The notes: a model not told the origin generated them from the sequence alone. Shown: positions 30,640 to 39,456, counted from the first letter of the stretch. The stretch: DNA of 64,000 bases from Lachnospiraceae bacterium (GCA_910573755.1 CAJTBO010000007.1:1-64000), one strand, 5' to 3'. Translations and numbers: made by a program.

Positions 30640-32775
30640 ATGGCAGCAAGAAGCGGAAACTTATCAATTAACAGCGATAATATTTTTCCTATTATTAAAA
30701 AGTGGTTGTATTCCGATCAGGATATTTTTTATCGGGAACTGATCTCCAACGGATGCGACGCGATCACAAAACTGAAAAAGCTGGATATGATGGGGGAATA
30801 TACCCTGCCGGATGATTTTAAGGCGAGGATCGACGTACAGATCCATCCAGAGAAAAAGACGATCAAGATCACCGATAACGGTATCGGTATGACGGCGGAC
30901 GAGGTGGAGGAGTATATCAACCAGATCGCATTTTCCGGCGCTACGGATTTTATTGCCCAGTATAAGGATAAGACCAACGAGGATCAGATCATCGGACATT
31001 TCGGTCTGGGCTTTTACTCTGCGTTTATGGTTGCGGACGAAGTGCATATTGATTCCCTGTCCTGGAAAGAGGGGGCGGAGCCGGTACACTGGGAGTGCGA
31101 CGGCGGTACGGAGTTCTCGATGGATAAAGGCGATAAGGCGCAGGTCGGCACGACAGTCACACTGTTTTTAAATGAGGACTGCCTGAAATATTGCAACGAA
31201 TATGAGGCGAGAAGCGTCGTACAGAAATACTGTTCCTTTATGCCGACGGAGATCTATCTCTCTAAAGAGGAAAGCGATGAGACGCAGACCATCGATGCGG
31301 ATGAGAAGTTAGAGAGCGATGTGGTGGTGGAAGAGCTGCCGAAAGAGAAGGAAGAAGATAAGCAGCGCCTGAAAATCAAAAGACGCCCGCAGCTTTTAAA
31401 CGATACGCACCCTCTCTGGGCAAAACATCCCAATGAGTGCACAAAGGAGGAATATCAGGAATTCTACCGGAAGGTATTCCAGGATTACAAGGAGCCGCTG
31501 TTCTGGATCCATCTGAATATGGATTATCCGTTCAACTTAAAGGGGATCCTGTACTTCCCGAAGATCAATCTGGAATATGAGTCCATCGAGGGAAAGATTA
31601 AATTATATAATAATCAGGTGTTTATCGCGGATAATATCAAGGAGGTCATCCCGGAATTCCTGCTTCTGTTAAAGGGTGTGATCGATTGTCCCGACCTGCC
31701 GCTGAATGTGTCAAGGAGCGCGCTGCAGAATGACGGCTTTGTAAAGAAGATTTCCGATTATATCACAAAGAAAGTGGCGGATAAACTTTCCAGCATGTGC
31801 AAGACGGAGAAGGAAGAGTATGATAAATACTGGGATGATATCAGCCCGTTCATCAAGTTCGGCTGCCTGAAGGATGACAAGTTCTGTGAAAAGATGACGG
31901 ACTATATCCTCTTTAAGAATCTGGACGGAAAGTATCTGACTCTGCCGGAATGTCTGGAAGTGGCAAAGAGCGATCCGGATGAGGCTGAGGAGGAAGAGAA
32001 GAAGGAAGGCGGCGAAGGCGAAAACGTCGCGGATGAAAGCAGTGAAGGCGAAAATGCCGTGGACGAAAACGGCGAAAAGGTGGAAGCGGAGATCGTCACG
32101 GAAGAGGCGGACGGCGAAGAAACCGATGACGCTGCGGATGACGGGGAAGAGGAAAAGAAGGAAAAGATCATCTACTATGTGACCGATGAACAGCAGCAGG
32201 GACAGTATATCAATATGTTCAAGGCGGCGAAGATGGATGCCGTGATCCTGACCCACAACATCGACCAGCCTTTTGTACAGCAGCTTGAGTCCAAGAACGA
32301 GGGTATCAAGTTTATGCGTATCGATGCGGACCTGACCGAGAACTTTAAGGCTAAGACTTCCAAGAAGGCGGAAAAGGAACTGGAAGAGAACGCGGAAGAG
32401 ATCGGTAAGATCGTGAAGAAGGCGCTGAAGAAGGATAAGCTGACCGTGAAGCTGGAGAAACTGAAAAACAAGAAGATTTCCTCCATGCTGACCATCTCCG
32501 AGGAGAGCCGCAGGATGCAGGATATGATGAAGATGTACGCGGTAGGCGGTATGGGCATGGGAGCCTTTGGAGAAGAGGGCGAGACACTTGTTTTAAATGC
32601 CAGTCATCCGCTTGTGCAGTATATCATGGAGAACAAGGAGGATAAGAATTCCAAGATGATCTGCGAACAGCTTTACGATCTGGCGAAGATTCAGAATGCA
32701 CCGCTCGGAGCCGAGGAGATGACAAAATTTGTCGCAAGGAGCAATGAGATCATGATGCTGCTTGCAAATAAATAA
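30640..32775 (+). CDS. htpG: Chaperone HtpG (Hsp90) with acidic insertion
   Basis: An ATP-driven cytosolic chaperone. The 711-residue chain has the GHKL ATPase motifs: ELISNGCDAITKL near residue 33, DNGIGMTADE near residue 87, and GHFGLGFYSAFMVAD near residue 117. The middle domain includes DLPLNVSRSALQND near residue 350 with the catalytic Arg. It is about 85 residues longer than E. coli HtpG. The extra length is an acidic segment near residues 445-508, almost all Glu, Asp, Gly, Ala and Lys, plus a charged linker near residue 215-240 between the N and middle domains. GAGAAGGAG precedes the ATG. A perfect CIRCE box shows HrcA control. Confidence 0.95.
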   Translation: MAARSGNLSINSDNIFPIIKKWLYSDQDIFYRELISNGCDAITKLKKLDMMGEYTLPDDFKARIDVQIHPEKKTIKITDNGIGMTADEVEEYINQIAFSGATDFIAQYKDKTNEDQIIGHFGLGFYSAFMVADEVHIDSLSWKEGAEPVHWECDGGTEFSMDKGDKAQVGTTVTLFLNEDCLKYCNEYEARSVVQKYCSFMPTEIYLSKEESDETQTIDADEKLESDVVVEELPKEKEEDKQRLKIKRRPQLLNDTHPLWAKHPNECTKEEYQEFYRKVFQDYKEPLFWIHLNMDYPFNLKGILYFPKINLEYESIEGKIKLYNNQVFIADNIKEVIPEFLLLLKGVIDCPDLPLNVSRSALQNDGFVKKISDYITKKVADKLSSMCKTEKEEYDKYWDDISPFIKFGCLKDDKFCEKMTDYILFKNLDGKYLTLPECLEVAKSDPDEAEEEEKKEGGEGENVADESSEGENAVDENGEKVEAEIVTEEADGEETDDAADDGEEEKKEKIIYYVTDEQQQGQYINMFKAAKMDAVILTHNIDQPFVQQLESKNEGIKFMRIDADLTENFKAKTSKKAEKELEENAEEIGKIVKKALKKDKLTVKLEKLKNKKISSMLTISEESRRMQDMMKMYAVGGMGMGAFGEEGETLVLNASHPLVQYIMENKEDKNSKMICEQLYDLAKIQNAPLGAEEMTKFVARSNEIMMLLANK

Positions 32776-32794
32776 ATATAGTTATATGATAGAC

Positions 32795-32822
32795 AGGCAG
32801 GGGCTTTTGGAAGTCCCTGCCT
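32795..32822 (+). terminator. Hairpin after htpG
   Basis: AGGCAGGG and CCCTGCCT pair perfectly around a 12-base loop, about 20 bases past the stop. No T tract follows, so it may be partial or act as an RNA end protector. Confidence 0.5.
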
Positions 32823-32825
32823 GAA

Positions 32826-32956
32826 ATGTTTATATGGCGGAACTGGAACAGCATACGAACCGGAAGTGCACAAGACGGATTACAGACGCATAAGCGGCTG
32901 GAAACCGTCTTCCTGGTAAGTGTACTGAAGGGGAGAATGCGGAACTGAAATAGGAG
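32826..32956 (+). repeat. Modular hairpin repeat, copy A (before degV)
   Basis: Hairpin 1 has arms near 32828 and 32858 around the loop GCGGAACTGGAACA. Hairpin 2 begins GTGCACAAGACGG and closes CCGTCTT, with the loop CAGACGCATAAGCGGCTG, and an outer GTGCAC/GTGTAC pairing. A half-hairpin GAATGCGGAACTGAAA then runs into the degV ribosome site AGGAGG. Confidence 0.75.
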
Positions 32957-32960
32957 GACC

Positions 32961-33851
32961 ATGATGAGTGATTATGTGATAAGCTGCTGTTCGACAGCGG
33001 ATCTGGAGAAAGAGCATTTTGAAAAGCGGGATATCCACTATATCTGTTTTCATTTTGAACTGGACGGGAAACAGTATAGCGACGATCTGGGGCAGTCCAT
33101 TCCGTTTGATACATTTTATCAGAAGATGAAGGACGGAGCGGAAACCAGAACGTCACAGATCAATGTGGAAGAGTTTAAGGGATATTTTGAGCCGTTTTTA
33201 CAGGAGGGAAAGGATATTCTGCATCTGACGCTTTCTTCGGGAATTTCAGGCGTTTATAATTCGGCGAAGTTGGCGGCGGAGGAACTTTTGGAACAATATC
33301 CGGAGCGGAGGATCGTGGTCATGGATTCTCTGGCGGCATCTTCAGGGTATGGGCTCTTGATGGACAGGGCGGCGGATCTGAGGGATGAAGGAAGGTCTTT
33401 GGAGGAAGTCAGGGACTGGCTGGAGGAGAATAGATTAAAGCTGCATCACTGGTTTTTTTCAACGGATCTGACTTTTTATATCAGGGGCGGCAGAATATCC
33501 AAAACGGCGGGAACGGTCGGAATGGTATTGAATATCTGTCCGCTTCTGAATGTGAGCCATGAAGGAAAACTGATCCCGAGACAGAAAATCAGGACAAAGA
33601 AAAAAGTGATTCAGGAAATTGTAAATAAGATGAAAGAACATGCTGAAGGTGGGGAAGACTATAGCGGGAAGTGTTATATTTCCCAGTCGGCATGTTATGA
33701 GGATGCAAAAAAGGTGGCAGATCTGGTGGAGGAGGCATTTCCGAAGCTGGACGGAAAAGTGGTTATCAACAATATCGGGACAACGATCGGAAGCCATACG
33801 GGACCGGGAACGGTGGCGCTGTTTTTCTGGGGAGATGTCAGGAAGGATTGA
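32961..33851 (+). CDS. DegV family fatty-acid-binding protein
   Basis: A 296-residue cytosolic protein of the DegV/FakB family, which binds a single fatty acid and in several Firmicutes presents it to the kinase FakA for phosphorylation and entry to phospholipid synthesis. Seen motifs are ISCCSTADL at the start, TRTSQIN near residue 62, LHLTLSSGISGVYNSA near residue 92 (carboxylate-binding loop), VMDSLAASSGYGLL near residue 124, and FYIRGGRISKTAG near residue 173, with HTGPGTVALFFWG at the end. TAGGAGGACC precedes the ATG. The VanZ-like gene starts three bases after its stop. Confidence 0.92.
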   Translation: MMSDYVISCCSTADLEKEHFEKRDIHYICFHFELDGKQYSDDLGQSIPFDTFYQKMKDGAETRTSQINVEEFKGYFEPFLQEGKDILHLTLSSGISGVYNSAKLAAEELLEQYPERRIVVMDSLAASSGYGLLMDRAADLRDEGRSLEEVRDWLEENRLKLHHWFFSTDLTFYIRGGRISKTAGTVGMVLNICPLLNVSHEGKLIPRQKIRTKKKVIQEIVNKMKEHAEGGEDYSGKCYISQSACYEDAKKVADLVEEAFPKLDGKVVINNIGTTIGSHTGPGTVALFFWGDVRKD

Positions 33852-33854
33852 GGT

Positions 33855-34334
33855 ATGGAAAGGAAGACATCGAATATATGCCTGATTCCGGCGCGGGCTG
33901 TCATTACATTGCTGTTTTTATCCTGCGTACTGTTTATCTGGCATAATTCCATGGAAAGCGCCGAAGTCTCTTCGGGACGGAGCGGCAGGATCACAGAGGC
34001 GGTAAATGAGTTTTTGGCACAGAGCGGAAACGGGACGGTGACAGAGCATTTTATCCGGAAGCTTGCCCACTTTTCCGAGTATGGAGCGGAAGGTGTATTG
34101 ACGGTGCTTCTGTTTGTGGTATACTGTTTAAAACCGGCAAAATCCTGGCGGATCATTATTTTGACGGGTATGCTTACGGCGGTCGTGGATGAATCAATAC
34201 AGTTTTTTTCGGCGGGAAGGTCTCCGGGGATCGGAGATATCTGTATTGATATGGCCGGTTTTATCTGCGGTATGCTGCCTGTGCTGGCAGTATGGTATTT
34301 ATGCACAGCCCCGCATATGAAAGATTGTTGCTGA
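33855..34334 (+). CDS. VanZ-like membrane protein
   Basis: A 159-residue integral membrane protein with about four helices. HNSMESAEVSSGRS and KLAHFSEYGAEGVL are followed by VVDESIQFFSAGRSPGIGDICIDMAGFICG; the DExIQ-x-F-x-x-GR and D-x-x-D-x-x-G order is the VanZ signature. VanZ proteins are linked to low-level teicoplanin resistance and envelope polarity, though most members are uncharacterised. It begins three bases after degV, so the pair shares a transcript; no vancomycin genes are near. Co-occurrence with DegV may reflect membrane lipid functions. Confidence 0.87.
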   Translation: MERKTSNICLIPARAVITLLFLSCVLFIWHNSMESAEVSSGRSGRITEAVNEFLAQSGNGTVTEHFIRKLAHFSEYGAEGVLTVLLFVVYCLKPAKSWRIIILTGMLTAVVDESIQFFSAGRSPGIGDICIDMAGFICGMLPVLAVWYLCTAPHMKDCC

Positions 34335-34470
34335 CGCAGCATGCGGGGCGCGCAGCTGGCAGGTGAAGATGAATCCTCCCTGACCGATTATCGTAGGGGC
34401 AGGAGAAGAGTGCGTTGTAGGGCCGGCCACAGCTGATTGGTATGGCGGCGGGAAAGGCAGCAGGGAAGAG

Positions 34471-34872
34471 ATGGTTTCAGATCAGAAACAAAAAGAGAAA
34501 CTTTGTAAGTTGAAGGAACTGGTACAAAAGGAGATCAGCGGAGAAGAGGCTTGTGGTGCGGCGCTGGAGGATGCGCTCTGGGATATGCTGGTTTTGCTGG
34601 AGGGCAGGAGTTTTGAAACGGCGAAACACCTGGACTATAGTTATTCTATTAAAGGGTATGAAATTTTTGTCAGCCGGAAGGATAAGTCCATTACCCGCTC
34701 CACGGTAAATTTGTCTCTCTGGAATGCGATGGAACTGCAGAAGGCGGGTCTGCCGGTGAGCGGACCGAAAAAGCTGAAAACCTTCGGCGCAAGCTATCTG
34801 TATCCGATTTTTCAGGAGATCGGTGTGATCGTGCCGGAGGAAACGGAGCAGCTTTCGCTGGAACTGGATTGA
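34471..34872 (+). CDS. Conserved-looking hypothetical protein
   Basis: I do not recognise this 133-residue protein. It begins with a charged helix (KQKEKLCKLKELVQKEISG), then GAALEDALWDMLVLLEGRSF, and a compact core HLDYSYSIKGYEIFVSRKDKSITRS that looks like a beta hairpin with basic residues, followed by GPKKLKTFGASYLYPIFQEIGVI. The RKDKSITRSTV segment could contact nucleic acid, but that is a guess. GCAGGGAAGAG precedes the ATG. It lies 136 bases after the VanZ-like gene and before the DUF7916 gene, behind a hairpin repeat. Confidence 0.65.
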   Translation: MVSDQKQKEKLCKLKELVQKEISGEEACGAALEDALWDMLVLLEGRSFETAKHLDYSYSIKGYEIFVSRKDKSITRSTVNLSLWNAMELQKAGLPVSGPKKLKTFGASYLYPIFQEIGVIVPEETEQLSLELD

Positions 34873-34879
34873 GACGGGA

Positions 34880-34949
34880 GCGGGAGAATGCGGAACTGAA
34901 AACAGCATTATCCCGGACGATGCGGAACTGAAATAAGGAGAATACTGTA
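34880..34949 (+). repeat. Modular hairpin repeat, short copy
   Basis: GGGAGAATGC and GCATTATCCC (one mismatch) enclose the loop GGAACTGAAAACA; a half-copy GATGCGGAACTGAAATAAGG then forms the ribosome site of the gene at 34952. It lacks the second hairpin seen in copies A, B and C. Confidence 0.7.
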
Positions 34950-34951
34950 AT

Positions 34952-35875
34952 ATGGCAAAGAGAATGCTGGACTGTTATGCTTCCGATTTTCGGGAGTTCA
35001 CAAAAGAGGATTTGCTGGAATCCGTTATGAAAAGCGAGGGCAGGATCATTGCCTGTGAGACGATCGGCACCCTGCAGCCTATGCTGGGGAATGTAACCAA
35101 TGCGGAATTTGCGGCGGCAATGGGGGCGGATATCCTGCTCCTTAATATGTTTGATGTGATAGATCCGGTGATAAACGGAATGCCTGAAACAAAGCCGGAA
35201 GATACCGTGAAAGAGTTAAAGCGCCTGACCGGAAGGCCCGTCGGCATAAATCTGGAGCCGGTGGAAGAAGGGAAGGAAGGGGAGACAGATCCGATGTGGA
35301 AGATGTCTCCGGGGAGGCGTGCCACTGTGGACAATGCGCTGCGGGCGGCAAAGATGGGGGTTGATATGATCCTGCTCACCGGCAATCCCGGGATGGGGGT
35401 CAGCAATCCTGCAATTATAGAGACGCTGAAACGCTACAGGGAGGCGGTAGGTTCTGAGGTGGTACTGGCGGCGGGCAAGATGCATGCGGCAGGGATCTTA
35501 TCGGAAGCGGCGGAAAATATTATGACAAAAGAGGATGTGGAGAGTTTTGTGAAGGCGGGAGCGGATGTGATCCTCTTGCCTGCGCCGGGGACGGTACCGG
35601 GCATCACCGTGGAGTACGCGAGAGAACTTGTGGCATGTGCCCACAGACTGGGAGCCATGACGATAACTGCCATCGGCACTTCTCAGGAGGGCGCGGACAC
35701 GGATACGATAAAAAGGCTGGCGCTGATGTGTAAGATGACGGGAACGGATATCCATCATCTGGGAGATGCAGGTTACGGCGGTATGTCCCTGCCGGAAAAC
35801 ATCTTTGCATATTCTACGGCGGTCAGAGGGATACGTCATACCTATCATCGGATGGCGGCATCCATAGAAAGATAG
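34952..35875 (+). CDS. DUF7916-type TIM-barrel-like protein
   Basis: A 307-residue soluble protein starting KRMLDCYASDFREFTKEDLLES, with VTNAEFAAAMGADILLLNMFDV near residue 47, GRPVGINLEPVEE near residue 90, DMILLTGNPGMGVSN near residue 132, GADVILLPAPGTVPG near residue 205 and DIHHLGDAGYGG near residue 270. The pattern is that of a barrel with phosphate-binding loops, often mislabelled as haloacid dehalogenase or PEP phosphonomutase; I place it in DUF7916, without known function. Such genes often lie beside sugar transport genes, but not here. AAGGAG precedes the ATG. Confidence 0.7.
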   Translation: MAKRMLDCYASDFREFTKEDLLESVMKSEGRIIACETIGTLQPMLGNVTNAEFAAAMGADILLLNMFDVIDPVINGMPETKPEDTVKELKRLTGRPVGINLEPVEEGKEGETDPMWKMSPGRRATVDNALRAAKMGVDMILLTGNPGMGVSNPAIIETLKRYREAVGSEVVLAAGKMHAAGILSEAAENIMTKEDVESFVKAGADVILLPAPGTVPGITVEYARELVACAHRLGAMTITAIGTSQEGADTDTIKRLALMCKMTGTDIHHLGDAGYGGMSLPENIFAYSTAVRGIRHTYHRMAASIER

Positions 35876-35926
35876 AGGAACTGACCTCTGTCCTTTACGG
35901 GCAGAAGGCACACAAAAGAAGGATTT

Positions 35927-35968
35927 CCCGCATACATTGTTCGTAAGAGAATATATGCGGGGATTTTT
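35927..35968 (+). terminator. Terminator overlapping the next ribosome site
   Basis: CCCGCATA and TATGCGGG pair perfectly around a 19-base loop, followed by GATTTTTTATG. The last ATG of that string is the likely start of the next gene, so the terminator stem also contains its GCGGGGA ribosome site. Confidence 0.75.
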
Positions 35969-35969
35969 T

Positions 35970-37238
35970 ATGTCACAACATAAGCTGCGTGCAGCACAAA
36001 GTGATTTGACTGACAAAGGAAGACTACAGATAAATGTAACCTCTACGCTGGGCTTTATTCCGGTGACGGATGCAAAGGTTACAATAACGCTTTCTGGGCA
36101 GCCGGATACGGTTATAGAAGAACTGAATACCAATATTTCGGGACAGACGGTGGAGGTGGAACTGCCCGCGCCTGCACTGGACTACTCTCTGGAGCCGGGG
36201 GATGTGCAGCCCTATGCGGATTATGATATTTCCATCACGGCGCCGGGATATGAGACAGTGGTGGTGGAGGGAGTGCAGGTACTGCCGGAGGTGGAATCAA
36301 TCCAGCCGGTCAGCATGGTGCCTCAGGAGGTGGAGACAGCGCCGGAGGAGGATATTCTGATACCGCCCCATACGCTGTTTTATGATTATCCGCCCAAGAT
36401 AGAGGAGGATGAGATCAAACCTATGGATGAAGACGGGGAGATCGTGTTAAGCAGGGTTGTTGTACCGGAAACTATCGTGGTACATGACGGTCTGCCCGAT
36501 GATTCTTCCGCTCAGAATTATTATGTGCCTTACAGGGATTATATCAAGAATGTGGCTTCTTCGGAGATTTATGCAACCTGGCCGGAACAGACGATCTACG
36601 CGAATGTTCTGGCGATCATGTCGTTTACGCTGAACAGGGTATATACGGAATGGTACAGAAATAAGGGATATAATTTTACGATCACTTCCTCTACCGCCTA
36701 TGATCAGAAATGGATGCGGGGGAGGAATATATTCAGCAATATCAGCTATCTGGTGGATACGATCTTTGCCAATTTTCTTTCAAGGCCCGGGGTGAGGCAG
36801 CCCATTTTTACATCCTACTGCAACGGGACTACCGTCACCTGCAACGGCCTCTCCCAGTGGGGGTCAAAGTATCTTGGGGATCAGGGGTATTCCGCTATAG
36901 AAATTATACATTACTATTATGGAAGCAATATGTATATCAATACAGCTACCAGCGTATCCGGCGTGCCTTCCTCCTGGCCGGGCTATAATCTGACGGTCGG
37001 TTCCAGCGGGGATAAAGTGCGGCAGATGCAGCAGCAGCTGAACCGTATCGCGCAGAATTATCCGGCGATACCAACGATTGCGGCTGACGGGGTCTTCGGA
37101 CAAAGGACGGCGGAGGCGGTGCGGAGCTTTCAGCGGATCTTCGGCCTTCCGGTTTCGGGGATCGTGGATTATCCGACCTGGTATAAGATATCGGCGGTCT
37201 ATGTGGCGGTGTCAAGGATATCGGAGCCGGGAACCTGA
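35970..37238 (+). CDS. SpoIID-like protein with peptidoglycan-binding domain
   Basis: A 422-residue protein. Residues 1-125 are a beta-sandwich-like region with PVTDAKVTITLSG and ITAPGYETVVVEGVQVLPE, resembling a carboxypeptidase-regulatory fold. Residues about 190-330 contain IYATWPEQTIYANVLAIMSFTLNRVYTEWY and CNGTTVTCNGLSQWGSKYLGDQGYSAIEIIHYYYG, the SpoIID/LytB-type hallmark (landmarks; SQWGSKYLGDQGY near residue 302). Residues about 345-415 form a PG-binding type 1 repeat with VGSSGDKVRQMQQQLN and GVFGQRTAEAVRSFQ. A spore or cell-wall lytic role is likely. There is no classical signal peptide. Start at 35970 or 35955 is uncertain because of the overlapping terminator. Confidence 0.8.
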   Translation: MSQHKLRAAQSDLTDKGRLQINVTSTLGFIPVTDAKVTITLSGQPDTVIEELNTNISGQTVEVELPAPALDYSLEPGDVQPYADYDISITAPGYETVVVEGVQVLPEVESIQPVSMVPQEVETAPEEDILIPPHTLFYDYPPKIEEDEIKPMDEDGEIVLSRVVVPETIVVHDGLPDDSSAQNYYVPYRDYIKNVASSEIYATWPEQTIYANVLAIMSFTLNRVYTEWYRNKGYNFTITSSTAYDQKWMRGRNIFSNISYLVDTIFANFLSRPGVRQPIFTSYCNGTTVTCNGLSQWGSKYLGDQGYSAIEIIHYYYGSNMYINTATSVSGVPSSWPGYNLTVGSSGDKVRQMQQQLNRIAQNYPAIPTIAADGVFGQRTAEAVRSFQRIFGLPVSGIVDYPTWYKISAVYVAVSRISEPGT

Positions 37239-37321
37239 GAAAACGTTCCGGAAGGATGAAAACTTCAGGGAGGAAGGAGACCGGTGGGAAGAAAGGAAGG
37301 AGAAAGAGAAATCCGAAGTGA

Positions 37322-37350
37322 TTGAAGTTGCCTGATGAATATGCTATGAT
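37322..37350 (+). promoter_or_regulatory. Promoter before the acyltransferase remnant
   Basis: TTGAAG and TATGAT are separated by 17 bases. The spacing is ideal and the boxes near consensus; the start of transcription would fall near 37357. Confidence 0.6.
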
Positions 37351-37465
37351 ATCGTCAGATATGGCGATGCCGGAACGGGATGAAGCGGTTTAAATGCTAT
37401 GGTGCCGCTTGCGGGCGGAGCGTCGTATTGTCATATAAATATACAATATAACAGAGGATAAGACT

Positions 37466-38210
37466 TTGAATACAAAAGAACCGGCTGGAATGCCCGGCAG
37501 TAAAAACGGCTTTTTATTACTTCACAGATACCGGAGTGCGGTCATGGGATTTGCCGCGCTCTGGATTCTGGTTTTTCTTTACCTGCGGGGCTTTGGTATT
37601 GTGGCTGATCTGGACCCTATATGTCAGGACGGATCTGAGGGAAGATATGTTCGGCTTCACGAACCGCATTCCGGTATTCCTGATAGGGATTTTTGCCGGA
37701 TGGTTATCTCAGAACAGAGAGGTGGTATTTGACAGGCTGGTATGGGGTGTTCTGATCCTGATATGTATTCTGGGAGGATATCTGGGGTATCTGAGCAGTT
37801 ATACGGGTATGTATATCCTTGTTCCTGTTTCGGAGTGCTGCCTTCCGAATATTCTGATGGCGGTTTCCCTGTCCTTTTTGATCCCGGGCGCTTTGTACAG
37901 GCTCAGTGAGGGATGGCCGGGAAAGGCTGTCGGCAGATTGGTTTCCGGGGTTCTCTCTTTTTACGGAATGTTTACGCTGGAGTTTTACTGTATACAGAAG
38001 TGGCTGGGCGATAAGATCATATCTGCCATGAGGGGCGGATACAGCCGCTGGAAGATCAATATTGCGGTGCTGGCAGGCGTTACGGCGGCGGCGCTTGCGG
38101 TGCATGTTATGTCGCGGTATTTCTGGATAGCCGCGGAACGTGCCGCGAGGGGAATAAAAGCCTTCTTCTCCGCCCAGGAAAAGGAGGAGAAGGAAGGCGG
38201 TTCTGTGTAA
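37466..38210 (+). pseudogene. Acyltransferase-3 family pseudogene (internal deletion and frameshift)
   Basis: The first frame (37466) gives an N-terminus ending RYRSAVMGFAALWILVF, the usual start of clostridial acyltransferase-3 membrane proteins. It then loses sense, while a second frame continues with ALVLWLIWTLYVRTDLRED, FGFTNRIPVFLIGIFAG and three to four further helices up to 38210. About 150 residues of the expected central helices, including the catalytic His region, are missing at the frame change near 37575. The product cannot be a working O-acyltransferase. The promoter at 37322 is intact, so the loss looks recent. Confidence 0.8.
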
Positions 38211-38228
38211 GAGGAAGAAGGATGGAGA

Positions 38229-39230
38229 TCAGGTGGTCTCACGTATGATAAATTCCGGCTTTAAGAAAATATTATGAGTGATGGACAGGTCTTTATTGCG
38301 GATAGAGTCAAGCATCAGTTCTACGCCGATCTGCGCCATTTTTTCCACCGGAGGGGCAAGGGTGGTCAGACGTCTGGTCAGAAAATCCGCAGCCCGTCCG
38401 TTGTCGTTGCCGATGATCGCGATGTCTTCCGGGATCCGCAGCCCGGCTTCCGAAATGGCACGCATAGCGCCGATCGCGATATCGTCATATCCTGCCAGAT
38501 ATGCAGTGGGATGTTCCGGAAGGGATAAAAAATATTTCATGCCTTCATATCCCGCCCGTTCAAACCGGGTATCCGGATGGGTGAATATGGGATGATCATC
38601 CGGATGTAAGCCGCATATTGCCAAGGCGTCTTTGAAAAATTTTTCACGCAGAGTTGCTTTGATGATGTAATCTCCCAGATATCCTATGGACTTATGTCCT
38701 TTCTGTAACAGGTGTTGTATGGAAGCGACCATACCGGCGGTGTCATCCACGTTGATCTGGCTGCAGACGGCGCCTGGTTGTCTTGCGTCCAGTGCGATCA
38801 GGGGGATATTATTGTTGTTCAATAAGACCTGATATCTGGAAAGTCTGGCGGTATCCACGGTACAGGATAAAAATACGCCGTCTATATTGTAATTGAGAAA
38901 AGTTTCCAGGATCTTCTGCTCTTTGTCAGGCTGATACTGCGTATTGGAAATCAGCAGATAATAATCATGTACCTGCAAAGAAGCTTCCAGTGTGTTGATC
39001 ATCTTGGAAAAATAGTCACTGTCGGTTTCAGGGACGATAATACCTATCATATGAGAACTTTTTCCGGCAAGGATCCGCGCATTGGCATTCGGGATATAGT
39101 TCAGTTCCTTCGCTATGCGTCTGATATTTTCTTTCGTCACTTCAGAGATATTACTGTTTCCGTTCAACGCTCTTGAAGCGGTAGATATATTAACCCCGGC
39201 TTTCTGCGCCACATCTTTTAAAGTTGCCAT
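38229..39230 (-). CDS. LacI-family transcriptional regulator
   Basis: A 333-residue sugar-responsive regulator. The N-terminal HTH reads TLKDVAQKAGVNISTASRALNG (residues 3-24), followed by the hinge helix ANARILAGKSSH and a periplasmic-binding-protein-like effector domain with GIIVPETDSDYFSKMI, DGVFLSC, DDTAGMVASIQHLLQKGHKSIGYLG and ELMLDSI near the end. It is divergent from the GDSL-ABC transporter operon. Two copies of a 15-base LacI-type operator (39304 and 39426) flank the shared region, so it most likely represses that operon and itself. GGGGGTTCCT precedes the ATG. Confidence 0.94.
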   Translation of the reverse strand: MATLKDVAQKAGVNISTASRALNGNSNISEVTKENIRRIAKELNYIPNANARILAGKSSHMIGIIVPETDSDYFSKMINTLEASLQVHDYYLLISNTQYQPDKEQKILETFLNYNIDGVFLSCTVDTARLSRYQVLLNNNNIPLIALDARQPGAVCSQINVDDTAGMVASIQHLLQKGHKSIGYLGDYIIKATLREKFFKDALAICGLHPDDHPIFTHPDTRFERAGYEGMKYFLSLPEHPTAYLAGYDDIAIGAMRAISEAGLRIPEDIAIIGNDNGRAADFLTRRLTTLAPPVEKMAQIGVELMLDSIRNKDLSITHNIFLKPEFIIRETT

Positions 39231-39303
39231 AGGAACCCCCTTGTTTCTTTAGAGTCATTATATACTAATATAATTTAAAATGAAATATGTTTTATAAAAA
39301 GTA

Positions 39304-39318
39304 ATGCAAGCGCTTTCG
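39304..39318. promoter_or_regulatory. LacI-type operator, site 1
   Basis: ATGCAAGCGCTTTCG with the central AAGCGCTT dyad typical of LacI-family operators. It lies 74 bases before the LacI gene start, in inverse orientation to site 2. Confidence 0.82.
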
Positions 39319-39425
39319 TTAATATACACAAATAGACGCAAGAATTATTGTGATATATGACGAAACTAATAGAAATATTGAATTGAAGTATTGACTTAAT
39401 TGCTCAAATATGATAGTTTTTCGAT

Positions 39426-39442
39426 ATGGAAAGCGCTTGCAT
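39426..39442. promoter_or_regulatory. LacI-type operator, site 2
   Basis: ATGGAAAGCGCTTGCAT shares 14 bases with the reverse complement of site 1. It lies just past the TTGACT promoter (39391) and ends 15 bases before the GDSL gene, where a bound repressor would block transcription. Sites are 122 bases apart, allowing a loop. Confidence 0.85.
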
Positions 39443-39456
39443 AAAAAGGAGGAAAC

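Noticed and set aside
36710-36988. 92-codon frame inside the SpoIID-like gene
   Set aside because: Shadow of a well-supported gene with recognisable domains.
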